This document shows, piece by piece, positions 8,621-17,675 of a stretch of 64,000 bases of DNA; the first letter of the stretch is position 1; each line of letters starts with the position of its first letter. The stretch is from Nocardia rhizosphaerihabitans (lineage in GTDB: Bacteria; Actinomycetota; Actinomycetes; Mycobacteriales; Mycobacteriaceae), in contig NZ_BMNE01000011.1 in the NCBI RefSeq assembly GCF_014646295.1, positions 1 to 64,000 of the forward strand, written 5' to 3'. The notes beneath the pieces were generated by a model. The model worked only from the letters and a program-made list of their open reading frames with translations. It was not told the origin of the DNA and ran no database searches. The translations under genes were made by a program, and so were the position numbers.

Positions 8621-9720
8621 CGCGGCAACCTCGACATCGCCTCGAGCATGTCGGTGATCCCGAAGTCGGGCCCGAAATCCTGCAATGTCCCTGTCGCGCA
8701 GCCGAGTTGGCGCAGACCGAGGATATTGCAGAATTCCTTGACCAGCTGGCCGTCGAAGAAGACCTTGTCCAGCAGTGCGTGCACACGGACACCGCGGTAG
8801 TCGAAGTCGACAGCGTTGTAGGCGTTGTTCAGTAGCAGCGGTGTGACGTCGATGAATTCGGCGAGCTCGCTGCGGTAGTCCGCCATTGCCTTGGTCACGG
8901 TGGCGCCGTTGGACAGCGTGGCCGACAGGGTGCCCGCGTTGGCGGTGAGCAGCGCGTCGGTCTGGCGCATGATCTCGACGATCTGGGCCCCCGTGTTGCC
9001 GGTGCCGATGCCGAGATCGGCCACCACATCGCCGAGTTGCCCTGTCGCGGTGCCGAATTCACGGACGACACGGTCGTTTTCGGCGGCGGCGCGCAGCAGT
9101 TCGGCGAGTTGGTTCACCAACTGGGTGATCGTCTCGCGCGTGGCGTCCCCGCCGTCTTCGCCGAGCTTCAGCGCCACCGCGAGCTGATCGAGGGTCTCGC
9201 GCAGTGGCGCACCGCTGCCGGTGGCGATCGCCGACGATGCGGTGAGCAACCGCGCGACCGGACCATCACCGGGCCGCTCGCCTTCGAGTTCGCCCGCCAT
9301 GCGATCGGCGGCACCGAGCAATCGGTCGAACTCCACGGGTGTGCGGGTGCGGTCCAGGCCAAGGCGCGCACCGTCGGACAGCGTGGGCCCACCTCGGTAG
9401 ACGGGTGTGAGCTCCACGTGGCGGTCGGTGAGCACGGAAGTCGACAGGGTGACCGCCCTGACATCGGCGGGGATCGAGACCTCACGGTCGAGGGCCAAGG
9501 TGACCTCCACCTGGGAGCCCCGCGGCTCGACCGAGGTGACCTCCCCCACCGGCATGCCGAGCACGGCAACGGCATTGCCCACATACAGGCCGGCGGCGTT
9601 GTCGAACATCGCGGTGACGGTGGCCCTGCGCTCGCCCCGGATCGGGCTGTCCGCGTATCCGGCCGCGACCCCGATCCCCAACACCACTGCGGCGGTCAGC
9701 AGCGCACGTCCGGCTCTCAT
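8617..9720 (-). CDS. Mce family protein D
   Basis: The fourth Mce subunit, 367 residues. The start at 9720 (MRAGRALLTAAVVLG) is chosen because it overlaps the mceC stop as ATGA, like the other junctions of the operon. The longer frame to 9786 lies inside mceC. A membrane anchor at residues 4-21 precedes the MCE domain (TAMFDNAAGLYVGNAVAVLG), followed by a helical channel segment. It forms a heterohexamer with the other Mce subunits in the cell envelope. Confidence 0.93.
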   Translation of the reverse strand: MRAGRALLTAAVVLGIGVAAGYADSPIRGERRATVTAMFDNAAGLYVGNAVAVLGMPVGEVTSVEPRGSQVEVTLALDREVSIPADVRAVTLSTSVLTDRHVELTPVYRGGPTLSDGARLGLDRTRTPVEFDRLLGAADRMAGELEGERPGDGPVARLLTASSAIATGSGAPLRETLDQLAVALKLGEDGGDATRETITQLVNQLAELLRAAAENDRVVREFGTATGQLGDVVADLGIGTGNTGAQIVEIMRQTDALLTANAGTLSATLSNGATVTKAMADYRSELAEFIDVTPLLLNNAYNAVDFDYRGVRVHALLDKVFFDGQLVKEFCNILGLRQLGCATGTLQDFGPDFGITDMLEAMSRLPR

Positions 9721-10766
9721 TGACAATCCTTGAAGTAGGGGGGCAGGTTGGCGATCTCCGCGCGCCCGCTCAGCGCGCACATCCATGAATCGATCAGCGG
9801 CCCGGCGGGCGCGGTGAAGTCGACTTCGTTGGCGGTGCCGGAGGCATTGGCGAAGTTGCGCACCGGAATCGGCAGGATCTCGAGCGTGCTTCGCAGGAGC
9901 GCTTCGTTGCGCGCGAGACTGCCGAGCAGTCCTTCGAGACCGTTCAGCAGGGTGTCGACGGCCGGGCGGTCGTGCACCACCAGGGTGCGCACCTGATCGG
10001 CCAGGTCGCGGGTCGCGGTCATCAACTGCACCACCGCGTCGCGACGAGCCACGATCTCGTTGAGCAGGTCGCTGCCCTGGGTCATCACGGCCGCGAGATC
10101 GGCTTGCTGGCCGTGGATCACCGAGGTGAGTGTCGCGGTACTGGCCAGCAGTGCGCTGGTCTCTCCGCGCCGTTCACCGATAACGGCGGCCAGCGCGCGC
10201 ACGTTGGCCAGCATGGCAGGAAGTACCGACGGCATTCCCTCCAACTGCCCGGCCAGGGTGGTCAGCGAGTCACCGATCTGGGCGGTGTCGATCCGTTCGA
10301 AGGTGACGGTGGCGTTGTCCAGCGCGGTCTGTAGGTCGTAGGGAACCTCGGTGTGCTCCAGGGTGATTCGCCGGCCGGGTAGCGCGCCCTCGCCTGCGGG
10401 GCGAAGCTCCACATATCGTGCACCGAGCAGGGTGGTCAGCTTGATCGCCGCCCCGGTCCCGGAGCCGAGCGGCACCGCGGAATCGATGTTCAGCGAGACC
10501 AGCACTCGATCGCCGACCAACCGCGACCCGCCCACCGTGCCGACCGCGACTCCCGCGATGGTCACCGCGTCCCCGCTGCTGACCCCGGCCGCCTGGGCGA
10601 ACTCCGCCTCGTAGCGCACCGTGCCGACGCCGAACGCGCTGACGCCGACAGCACCGACGGTCGCCGCGAGCAGAATCACAACCGCGATCAGCCCGAGCAG
10701 CCCACGAGGATGCTCCTCGATCGGCTGCTGCGCCAATCGGATCCACTGTCGTACAGATCGTTTCAT
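9717..10766 (-). CDS. Mce family protein C
   Basis: The third Mce subunit, 349 residues. The anchor is at about residues 25-46 (GLIAVVILLAATVGAVGVSA). The MCE domain follows with FAQAAGVSSGDAVTIAGVAV, then the helical region. Seven bases separate it from the mceB stop, which makes this the only gap between the mce genes of the operon apart from the short one between yrbEB and mceA. The C-terminus ends in YFKDCQ. Confidence 0.93.
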   Translation of the reverse strand: MKRSVRQWIRLAQQPIEEHPRGLLGLIAVVILLAATVGAVGVSAFGVGTVRYEAEFAQAAGVSSGDAVTIAGVAVGTVGGSRLVGDRVLVSLNIDSAVPLGSGTGAAIKLTTLLGARYVELRPAGEGALPGRRITLEHTEVPYDLQTALDNATVTFERIDTAQIGDSLTTLAGQLEGMPSVLPAMLANVRALAAVIGERRGETSALLASTATLTSVIHGQQADLAAVMTQGSDLLNEIVARRDAVVQLMTATRDLADQVRTLVVHDRPAVDTLLNGLEGLLGSLARNEALLRSTLEILPIPVRNFANASGTANEVDFTAPAGPLIDSWMCALSGRAEIANLPPYFKDCQ

Positions 10767-10773
10767 CGTCGCC

Positions 10774-11811
10774 TCACCGGCAGATCGGGGAATACTCGGG
10801 TTGCCCGCTCGGCGAGGCGAGGCCGACGATTGTCGGAACCAGCGCCTTCAGCGATGGCAGCATGGTGATGTTGAAGTTGCACAGATAGGTGCTCAGGTAC
10901 GCGCCTTCCTGGCTGACCCTGGCCAGCCCTTTCATCAACGCGGGCAGGTTGAAACCGAGGTAGGCGAAGTTCTCCTTGTTCTCCTCGAAGTGCCGGGTGA
11001 AGCCGGGCTCGCGGTAGAGCATGGCGTTCAGTTCCGGCTCCACATCGCGGAGCAGTCCGGCCATCCGGTTGGTGACCAGCGCCGTCGAATCCAGCGTTGC
11101 CAGCAGTTCGTCGCGGTGCTCGGCCAGCCCGCCGATGATCACCCGCGACTGGGTGATGAGTCCGCTCACCTCACCGCTGTGGCGCGCCAGGTCGCCGACC
11201 ACCGAATTCAGATTCCCGATCACCGCGCCGAGCACCTGGTCGGGTCCGGCGAGCGACTGCGCCAGTTCCGATACCTGCTCGATCAGCAGCACCAACGAGG
11301 TCTGATCACCTTGCAACGCCTTGATCAACGCGCCGGTGACGTTGTCCACCTGGGCGGGATCCAGGCCGCCGAACAACGGCTCGAAGCCGTTGAGCAGCGC
11401 GGAGATGTCGAAGGATGGTTCGGTGTGTTCCACCGGAATCTCCGCACCCGCAGCTAGTGGCGTTCGAGCACCGAACTCGGCGAGCGCGAGACCGAGGTAG
11501 CGCTGCCCGATGACATTCTGGTAGGTGATCGAGGCTTTGGTGTCGCCGTAGAGCACTTGATCGTCTTCCACCCGGAACCGCACCCTGGCCTGGATTCCGG
11601 CCAGCTCGATTCCGTCCACCCGCCCGACCCTGACCCCGGCCATCCTTACGTCATCGCCGACCCGCAAACCGCTGACATCGGTGAAAACCGCCGAATACCG
11701 ATGCGTTTGCCCATTGATGTCACGGTCGAGGGTCACGTAGGTCACCCAGATCAGCGCCATCGCGACCGTCACGAACAGACAGACCCCGATCAGCGAACGG
11801 CGGTAGCTCAT
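10774..11811 (-). CDS. Mce family protein B
   Basis: The second Mce subunit, 345 residues. The start at 11811 (MSYRRSLIGVCLFVTVAMAL) overlaps the mceA stop by four bases. The frame is open a further 336 bases, but that part lies inside mceA. The anchor spans about residues 5-25 and the MCE domain contains YSAVFTDVSGLRVGDDVRMA. Role as for the other subunits: part of the envelope-spanning lipid import channel. Confidence 0.93.
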   Translation of the reverse strand: MSYRRSLIGVCLFVTVAMALIWVTYVTLDRDINGQTHRYSAVFTDVSGLRVGDDVRMAGVRVGRVDGIELAGIQARVRFRVEDDQVLYGDTKASITYQNVIGQRYLGLALAEFGARTPLAAGAEIPVEHTEPSFDISALLNGFEPLFGGLDPAQVDNVTGALIKALQGDQTSLVLLIEQVSELAQSLAGPDQVLGAVIGNLNSVVGDLARHSGEVSGLITQSRVIIGGLAEHRDELLATLDSTALVTNRMAGLLRDVEPELNAMLYREPGFTRHFEENKENFAYLGFNLPALMKGLARVSQEGAYLSTYLCNFNITMLPSLKALVPTIVGLASPSGQPEYSPICR

Positions 11812-13085
11812 CGGGTACCCCCCATGGGAAATGGGCCGTCGGCCAACAGCGGCACGAGCACGGACTCGGCACCGTTCTGGTTCCCGCGCAGAGCTCGCTC
11901 GATCAGTGCGGTGATCTCGGGCGGCAAACCGGCGGCGACCCCGGGGTCCGACGGGTACGTTCGCGGGTCCATGACCGGCGGTATCTCCTCGATCGGCACC
12001 GACGTGGGTGCCGTCGAGCAGCTCGGGCCTGCCAGCTCGCCGTAGCGCGGGCAGTCGGCGCGGGTGTAGGGCGTGTGCGGGGTCATCCGGAACTGGAACT
12101 TGCCCCGCCCGCGCGGGCTGTCGGCGTTCCAGAATTCCTGGTACCACAGATCCGACAGCTTCCGGATGCTCACCACGATCTGGCTGAATGCCGGTGAGCC
12201 TGCCGCGAACACGTCGAGGACCGGACCCATGTTGTCAGTGATGTCAACGGCCTGGTCTGTTCGGCGGTCCAGAGTGGCGCCGACCGTGCCGATCGTGGTG
12301 CCACCGGCGGTGAGCAGTCCCGCCAGCTGGCCGTTCTGTTCGGCGAAGGTCCGCATCGGGAGCACCGAGTGGTGCAGCGCGTCGAGCAGTTCCGGGGCCG
12401 CGGCGGTCAGGCCACGGATCGACTCGGCGAGCATCGTCAGGGTGGGTGGGGCGCCGTCGGGGGTGAGCAACGCGTCGAACTCCTCGGTGATGCGTTCGAG
12501 TCGAGCACCGGCACCGACCAGGTCTGTTCCGCGCCGGTCGGTCGCCTCGGCGACCGCGGCGAGCACACCCACCGTGTCGGCGGTCCCGATCCGCGCGGTG
12601 GCGGCGATGATCTCGCGCAGTTTTGTCAGCGCGGTCTGCAGCTGAACCGTGGACAGGCTGGTGTCCTGCCGGATCTCGGAGTTCGCCGTGAGTGCCGGGC
12701 CTGGACCGTTGTCGACCAGCTGCACCGAGGAGACCGCGAACACATTGCTGGGGACGACCCGCGCCGTGACAGTACGCGGAATACGTTCGGCGACAACAGG
12801 ATCGAGCAACAATCGGACTCGGTTGGCCGAGCCCCCGCCAGTCGTGGACACCCCGGCGACGATGCCGACCAACATCCCACGGAACTTCACGTCGGAACGG
12901 GCGGGTAGGCCGTCGCCGAGTTGTTCCAGAACCGCTGTCACCTCGACCTTCTCGTCGAATCGCCCGATCGACTTCATCAACAGCAAGGTGATCCCCAACG
13001 TCACCACCACGATCACCACGACTCCGCGCAGGAGCAATATCCATCCGGCGGGACCACGGCCGTCCTTCTCGAAGAGCACAGACAT
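11808..13085 (-). CDS. Mce family protein A
   Basis: The first Mce subunit, 425 residues. The start at 13085 (MSVLFEKDGRGPAGW) sits four bases after the yrbEB stop. The frame upstream lies inside yrbEB. One anchor lies at about residues 18-38. The MCE domain (TAVLEQLGDGLPARSDVKFR) is followed by helical repeats. The C-terminal part carries three cysteines, two of them flanking CPRYGELAGPSC, as is usual in MceA/MceD-type tails. The cluster number (mce1, mce3, mce4 and so on) cannot be assigned from this window. Confidence 0.93.
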   Translation of the reverse strand: MSVLFEKDGRGPAGWILLLRGVVVIVVVTLGITLLLMKSIGRFDEKVEVTAVLEQLGDGLPARSDVKFRGMLVGIVAGVSTTGGGSANRVRLLLDPVVAERIPRTVTARVVPSNVFAVSSVQLVDNGPGPALTANSEIRQDTSLSTVQLQTALTKLREIIAATARIGTADTVGVLAAVAEATDRRGTDLVGAGARLERITEEFDALLTPDGAPPTLTMLAESIRGLTAAAPELLDALHHSVLPMRTFAEQNGQLAGLLTAGGTTIGTVGATLDRRTDQAVDITDNMGPVLDVFAAGSPAFSQIVVSIRKLSDLWYQEFWNADSPRGRGKFQFRMTPHTPYTRADCPRYGELAGPSCSTAPTSVPIEEIPPVMDPRTYPSDPGVAAGLPPEITALIERALRGNQNGAESVLVPLLADGPFPMGGTR

Positions 13086-13089
13086 CGGC

Positions 13090-13944
13090 TCAGCCCCCCA
13101 GCCTGGCACTGGCACCGATACCCCAGAGCGCGACCGTGAGCAGCAGATTGACCACAATCATCAGCGAGATCGCAGCGCGCATCGCGCGTCCTGCGGCAAC
13201 GCCGACGCCCTGGGGCCCACCCGCGGCGTAGTAGCCGTAATAGCACTGCACGGTCGAGGTGATGATCACGAAGAGAACAGCCTTGCCCAGCGAGTACGCG
13301 ATATCGGGCCCGTTGAGTACCAGTTGGAAATAGTGCTGGTAGGTGCCCGCGGAGAGTCCGCCCGACATCCCGACGACCGCCTCGACCGCGAGATAGTTGG
13401 CGGCCAGGCAGACGAGGTAGAGCGGGATCATCGCCACGATCGACGCCAGCAATCTGGTGCTGACGAGGTAGGGCACCGAACGAATGGCCATCGATTCCAT
13501 AGCGTCGATCTCCTCGGCGATGCCCATCGCGCCCAGCTGGGCGGTGAACCGGCAGCCGGCCTGCGCCGCGAATGCCAGCGAGGCCATGATCGGTGCCAGT
13601 TCCCTGGTCGAGGCGGTCGAGGCGATCAGGCCGATGGTCGGTTCCATCCCGAGCAGGTGCAGGGCGTTGTAGCCCTCCAGCCCGACAATCGCCCCACCTG
13701 CCGCGCCGAGCACGATGATCACTCCCGCGGTGCCACCGCCCACGACAATCGAACCGTTGCCCCAGGTGATGTCGGACAGGATGCGCAGGAATTCGCCGCG
13801 GTAGTGCCGCAGCATCACCGGGATCGAGTACAGCGCGCGGAACAGGAAGGAGAACATGTGCCCGATGCGCATGATCGACACACCGGCATGCCGCGAGACC
13901 CGGATGACGGTGCGCGTGCCGCGCGGACGGTATGGGGTCGCCAT
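13090..13944 (-). CDS. YrbE family permease B of the Mce system
   Basis: An integral membrane permease of 284 residues, equivalent to MlaE. It has about five to six membrane segments and the conserved cytoplasmic coupling region ELAPIMASLAFAAQAGCRFT followed by EEIDAMESMAIRSVPYLVST. The start at 13944 (MATPYRPRG) shares one base with the yrbEA stop (TGATG). The longer frame to 14148 lies within yrbEA. With YrbEA it forms the inner-membrane part of the importer energised by an MceG-type ATPase encoded elsewhere. Confidence 0.93.
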   Translation of the reverse strand: MATPYRPRGTRTVIRVSRHAGVSIMRIGHMFSFLFRALYSIPVMLRHYRGEFLRILSDITWGNGSIVVGGGTAGVIIVLGAAGGAIVGLEGYNALHLLGMEPTIGLIASTASTRELAPIMASLAFAAQAGCRFTAQLGAMGIAEEIDAMESMAIRSVPYLVSTRLLASIVAMIPLYLVCLAANYLAVEAVVGMSGGLSAGTYQHYFQLVLNGPDIAYSLGKAVLFVIITSTVQCYYGYYAAGGPQGVGVAAGRAMRAAISLMIVVNLLLTVALWGIGASARLGG

Positions 13945-14837
13945 CACAGTCCCTGCCGTGGGAACAGAATCATGGCCAGCTGGGTGAACACGACGTTCAC
14001 GAGCATCAGCAGCAGGATCGAGGAGACCACCGTCGAGTTGACGGAATTCGCGACGCCGGCAGGCCCGCCTTCGGTGTGCAGGCCCTTCTCGCAGGCCACG
14101 ACGGCGACGATCATTCCGTAGATCACGGCTTTGACCAGGGTCAACCACAGATCACCGACGGTGGCGAACGAGGCGAATGTGGTGACGAAACTGCCCGGGG
14201 CACCGTTCTGCGCGAAGACGTTGAACAGGTAGCCGGCCAGAAATCCCACGAAGCACACCACACCGGTGAGCGAGACACCGACCAGCACGGCCGCCGCCAC
14301 GCGCGGCACCACGAGGCGCCGCACGATCGAGACGCCCATGACTTCCATCGCGTCCAGCTCGTCACGGATCTTGCGGGAGCCCAGGTCGGCACAGATCGCC
14401 GAGCCCACCGCCGATGCCATCAACAGCGCGGCCACCATGGGCGCGCCCTGGCGAATCACCGCGAGCCCGCTGGCGGCACCGGCCAGCGAGGTCGCGCCGA
14501 CCTGACCGGCCAGCAGGCCGAACTGGATGGACAGGGTGACCCCGATCGGGAGTGAGACGAAGATGGTCGGCAACACCGCCGCCGAAGACATGAACGCCGA
14601 CTGCCTGACGAACTCCCCGAACGCGAAACGTTTCGTGACGATGTCGGTGACGAGGTATTGGACCGCGCGGACACCGAGGATGAACTGCCCACCCACCGTC
14701 TCCAGTGCGGCGACCGGATGACGCTTCAGGTAGCCGTGCCACCACGCGACGATCGCCCGGGTCGCAGGCTTTGCCTGCGGAGTCCGGGCATCGCCTTCCG
14801 GGGTTTCCCGGGCCGCGGCTTCGCGGTGGATCGTCAT
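13944..14837 (-). CDS. YrbE family permease A of the Mce system
   Basis: The first gene of the mce operon, a 297-residue MlaE-like permease. The coupling helix region reads GAPMVAALLMASAVGSAICA and RKIRDELDAMEVMGVSIVRR. The start at 14837 (MTIHREAAARETPEG) is the most upstream ATG that keeps a family-like N-terminus. A longer frame to 15083 would cover the operator at 14981 and the probable promoter. The ribosome binding site is weak. It is likely controlled through the motif 1 palindrome upstream. Confidence 0.9.
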   Translation of the reverse strand: MTIHREAAARETPEGDARTPQAKPATRAIVAWWHGYLKRHPVAALETVGGQFILGVRAVQYLVTDIVTKRFAFGEFVRQSAFMSSAAVLPTIFVSLPIGVTLSIQFGLLAGQVGATSLAGAASGLAVIRQGAPMVAALLMASAVGSAICADLGSRKIRDELDAMEVMGVSIVRRLVVPRVAAAVLVGVSLTGVVCFVGFLAGYLFNVFAQNGAPGSFVTTFASFATVGDLWLTLVKAVIYGMIVAVVACEKGLHTEGGPAGVANSVNSTVVSSILLLMLVNVVFTQLAMILFPRQGL

Positions 14838-15123
14838 CGCTGGTCTTTCGGGTCGGTCGGTCCGCGCGATACAGCGCGGCGAGAAGGAGCGGACATCCGC
14901 TGCACCACTACCAGGGAAACATGCTTCTCCATTGTGACCATCATTACTAGCGTCAGTCAAGAGTATGTTCTGCCCTATCGGAGAATGCCATTCTCGCAAG
15001 GTGTTGACCGGCCGTGGACAGCAGCGAGTGCCGACCCGCCCACAGATGGCCGGATACGCACCGACGCGCCAACCTTGCCGCACTACCGCACGTTGCCGCT
15101 TTTCGACGCGGCCGAAACAACTC
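14838..15123. other. leader and promoter region of the mce operon
   Basis: No gene is visible here. The stretch holds the motif 1 palindrome at 14981-14995. Downstream of it on the minus strand is TTGACT (about 14958-14963), a possible -35 box, but no strong -10 box was seen. The transcript leader before yrbEA would be roughly 100 bases. Confidence 0.5.
14981..14995. promoter_or_regulatory. motif 1 operator before the mce operon
   Basis: GAGAATGCCATTCTC is a perfect 6+3+6 inverted repeat, 144 bases upstream of the yrbEA start. The half-sites are identical to those at 5467-5485, 24369-24383 and 49646-49660, so the importer is probably co-regulated with the catabolic operons. Confidence 0.7.
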
Positions 15124-15143
15124 CCGCCGACATCAGTCGGCGG
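15124..15143 (-). terminator. hairpin after the hypothetical gene
   Basis: CCGCCGAC-ATCA-GTCGGCGG is a perfect 8-base stem with a 4-base loop. It lies about 48 bases after the stop of the minus-strand gene at 15191. On the minus strand it is followed by GAGTTGTTTCGG, a weak T-rich tail. It probably separates that gene from the mce operon. Confidence 0.55.
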
Positions 15144-15190
15144 CAGTGATCGCAGCCCGAGCCGTCAGGGCCCGGCCGCAGAAACTCTCG

Positions 15191-15766
15191 CTACCCAGGC
15201 GGCACGAGGTCGCGCATCTTCTCCCGGAAGGAGGGGGGAAGCAGAGTACCGGACTGGAAGGACTCGATCGGCGACACCGCCTCACCAGGGGACCCGGCGG
15301 CAGCCAGAGCGCACGACTTGAAAGCCTGCGCGGCCACACTCACGCGATGACAGGACGCGCCCACCCGCGCTGCCAATTCGTCGGGAAGGTCCTCACCCCA
15401 GATCGCGACCTCCGTCAAACCGTTGTCCAGGCAGTCGAGCACGCCCTCGCGCACCGCGCGTTCGGCCAGGTAGCTACGCACGGATACCGCGACGGCTGTG
15501 GGCCACAGGTCGTGGTTCGAATCCATCAGCGACGGTCGCAGATCCAGCACAGTGGCACCGAGAATCTGCAACGCGCCCACATTGTCGAGATCGGAGACGA
15601 GAACGGTGACCTCCCACCCCGCCGCGGACCGATCGAACAGCCAGCCACCCGCGTGCCGAACGACGTCGGCGGCGTCGGGCCCCACGACCGCCAATCGGTG
15701 ACGCAGGGGGTGCCGGTGCGCATGCGCGCGCCACCGAATCGCGGAATCGACGGACCGTGTAGCCAT
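15191..15766 (-). CDS. conserved actinobacterial hypothetical protein
   Basis: No function is recognised. The protein of about 191 residues starts MATRSVDSAIRWRAHAHRHP. It has an alpha/beta look, with strands in RLAVVGPDAADVVRHAGGWL and GWEVTVLVSDL, and ILGATVLDL in the middle. Codon use and the single long frame support a real gene. Possible starts are 15766, 15775 (MEDMATRS) and, less likely, 15916. It stands alone between the mce operon and a divergent ligase gene. VGPDAAD and GWEVTVLVSD hint at a partner-switch or response-type fold, but this is only an impression. Confidence 0.65.
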   Translation of the reverse strand: MATRSVDSAIRWRAHAHRHPLRHRLAVVGPDAADVVRHAGGWLFDRSAAGWEVTVLVSDLDNVGALQILGATVLDLRPSLMDSNHDLWPTAVAVSVRSYLAERAVREGVLDCLDNGLTEVAIWGEDLPDELAARVGASCHRVSVAAQAFKSCALAAAGSPGEAVSPIESFQSGTLLPPSFREKMRDLVPPG

Positions 15767-15775
15767 ATCTTCCAT

Positions 15776-16080
15776 CCCGTTATCGCATACAGAAAGCCGA
15801 ACCGGTCGCCTGGCGAGTGATCTGGCAGCGCCCAGCCTGGGCGGCACCGCGCTACCAGTCTCGCGGAACGCGACTGCTGCCCACAGTAATTTGATTCTCC
15901 TCGGCGCGATGAACATTCTCCAAGAACGTCAAAATGTGACCCAGACCACTTTTCCGATGCGACCGCCACACGCCGCGCTGCCGCGCCTCCAGACCTTGTT
16001 CACTTCTAGGTAATATAATTCTCTGTTTAGGAGAACCGTGAAATCGGGGTCACCCCACCTGCCGGAGATGGAGTTCGACG
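15776..16080. other. divergent intergenic region
   Basis: The region lies between the minus-strand hypothetical gene and the plus-strand ligase gene. It contains a half-site ATTCTC at 15915-15920 and a degenerate motif 1 copy at 16009-16023. No other structure was recognised. Confidence 0.5.
16009..16023. promoter_or_regulatory. degenerate motif 1 site before the ligase gene
   Basis: GGTAAT-ATA-ATTCTC has a perfect right half-site and a left half-site matching in four of six positions. It lies 57 bases upstream of the ligase start at 16081, a position similar to the better copies. Weak on its own. Confidence 0.4.
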
Positions 16081-17637
16081 ATGCGCACGATCCCACCAGA
16101 CCTGGTCCGTCACTACCGGGAACAGGGCTGGTGGACCTCGGAGACACTCGGCGACCTGCTGACGAGCGGGCTCCGCACCGCCCCCGATACCGCTTTCCGA
16201 GTGCATTCCGCAACCCGGCCGTGGTCGGGCACCTTCGCCGACGTCGAACAGAACGCCCGACAGCTCGCGGCGGGCTTGCACCGCCGCGGCGTCGGACCCG
16301 GCGATGTCGTCGCCTTCCAGCTACCGAATTGGATGGAGGCCGCGGCGACCTTCTGGGCGTCGGCGTTCCTCGGTGCCACCGTGGTTCCAGTGGTCCACTT
16401 CTACGGCAGGCGAGAACTGACCCACATTCTCGAGACCGTTGCGCCCAAGGTCTTTGTCACCGCCGACCGGTTCGGCAGTCAGGATTTCCCACCGGAGGTC
16501 TATCGCGATGTCCCCATCGTCGGCGTTGTCGGCCGCGATTTCGACGAACTGCTCGACGACGAGGCGCTGCCGGGCACGCTGCCGGTGGAACCGGACCGCG
16601 CGGCGCTGATCGCGTTCACCTCCGGCACGACACGAGCCCCGAAGGGTGTCGTGCACAGCCATCACACTCTTGGGCACGAGACACGGCAACTGGCCGGGAT
16701 CTATCCCGACGATCGCGGCGATCAGGTCACCGCCGCCCCGGTCGGTCATTTCATCGGCATGATCAACGCCTTTCTGATCCCGGTGCTCGATGGACAGCCG
16801 ATCAACCTGGTCGACGTGTGGGATCCGGCCGGCATCCTGCGCCTGATGACCGCCGAAGGACTCTCCGTCGGTGGCGGCGTTCCGTACTACGTCACCAGCC
16901 TGCTCGACCATCCCGGCTGGACCGACGCACACCTGCCGTACCTGCGCTACGCCGGACTCGGCGGTGCCGCCGTGCCCGCCGCGCTCACCACCCGCCTGGC
17001 CGACGCCGGTGTCACCGTCTACCGCTCCTACGGCAGCACCGAGCACCCGTCGATCACCGGCTCGCGACATACCGCACCGGCGGACAAGCGATTGTTCACC
17101 GACGGCGAGGCACTGCCCGGCGTGCAGATCCGACTGGCCGAGGACGGAGAAATTCTGAGCCGTGGACCGGATCTCTGCCTGGGCTACACCGACCCCGAGC
17201 TCACCGCCGCGGCCTTCGACGCCGACGGCTGGTACCACACCGGCGACATCGGCGTACTCGACGACGACGGCTACCTGACGATCACCGATCGCAAGTCGGA
17301 CATGATCATCCGAGGCGGCGAGAACATCAGCGCGCTCGAGGTCGAGGAAATACTGCTGACGATGCCAGGGGTCGCCGAAGCAGTCGCGGTCGCGGTGCCC
17401 GATCCACGACTCGGCGAGCGGACGGCCGCGGTCCTGCGCCTGCTACCCGGACATTCCGTACCCACACTCGAAGAACTGCGCGCGCACTTCGCCACGGCGG
17501 GCATGGCCAAGCAGAAGTGGCCCGAGCAGGTCCACGCCGTCGCCGATTTCCCGCGCACCGCCAGCGGCAAAATCCAGAAGTTCGTGGTGCGCGCAGACCT
17601 GGCCATACGTGACGAGAGCATTGCGGTCGCGCCATGA
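16081..17637 (+). CDS. AMP-dependent acyl-CoA ligase
   Basis: Activates a carboxylic acid to its CoA thioester through an acyl-adenylate. The protein has 518 residues. The P-loop FTSGTTRAPKGVVHSH is near residue 180. The hinge region is GWYHTGDIGVLDDDGYLTIT followed by DRKSDMIIRGGENIS, and the C-terminal lysine motif is TASGKIQKFVVR. The N-terminus (WWTSETLGDLL) resembles cyclohexanecarboxylate- and medium-chain-type ligases of actinobacteria. It is followed after 38 bases by an amidohydrolase gene with its own operator. The substrate is not known. A cyclic or branched acid would fit the surrounding genes. Confidence 0.94.
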   Translation: MRTIPPDLVRHYREQGWWTSETLGDLLTSGLRTAPDTAFRVHSATRPWSGTFADVEQNARQLAAGLHRRGVGPGDVVAFQLPNWMEAAATFWASAFLGATVVPVVHFYGRRELTHILETVAPKVFVTADRFGSQDFPPEVYRDVPIVGVVGRDFDELLDDEALPGTLPVEPDRAALIAFTSGTTRAPKGVVHSHHTLGHETRQLAGIYPDDRGDQVTAAPVGHFIGMINAFLIPVLDGQPINLVDVWDPAGILRLMTAEGLSVGGGVPYYVTSLLDHPGWTDAHLPYLRYAGLGGAAVPAALTTRLADAGVTVYRSYGSTEHPSITGSRHTAPADKRLFTDGEALPGVQIRLAEDGEILSRGPDLCLGYTDPELTAAAFDADGWYHTGDIGVLDDDGYLTITDRKSDMIIRGGENISALEVEEILLTMPGVAEAVAVAVPDPRLGERTAAVLRLLPGHSVPTLEELRAHFATAGMAKQKWPEQVHAVADFPRTASGKIQKFVVRADLAIRDESIAVAP

Positions 17638-17654
17638 AGAGAATACGATTCTCT
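17638..17654. promoter_or_regulatory. motif 1 operator before the amidohydrolase-ligase operon
   Basis: AGAGAATACGATTCTCT is a perfect 7+3+7 inverted repeat that begins on the last base before, and ends 21 bases short of, the ATG at 17676. The ribosome binding site AAGGAGG (about 17664-17670) lies between. The position suggests that a bound repressor would block an internal promoter directly. Confidence 0.7.
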
Positions 17655-17675
17655 CAAGCGAATAAGGAGGATTCC

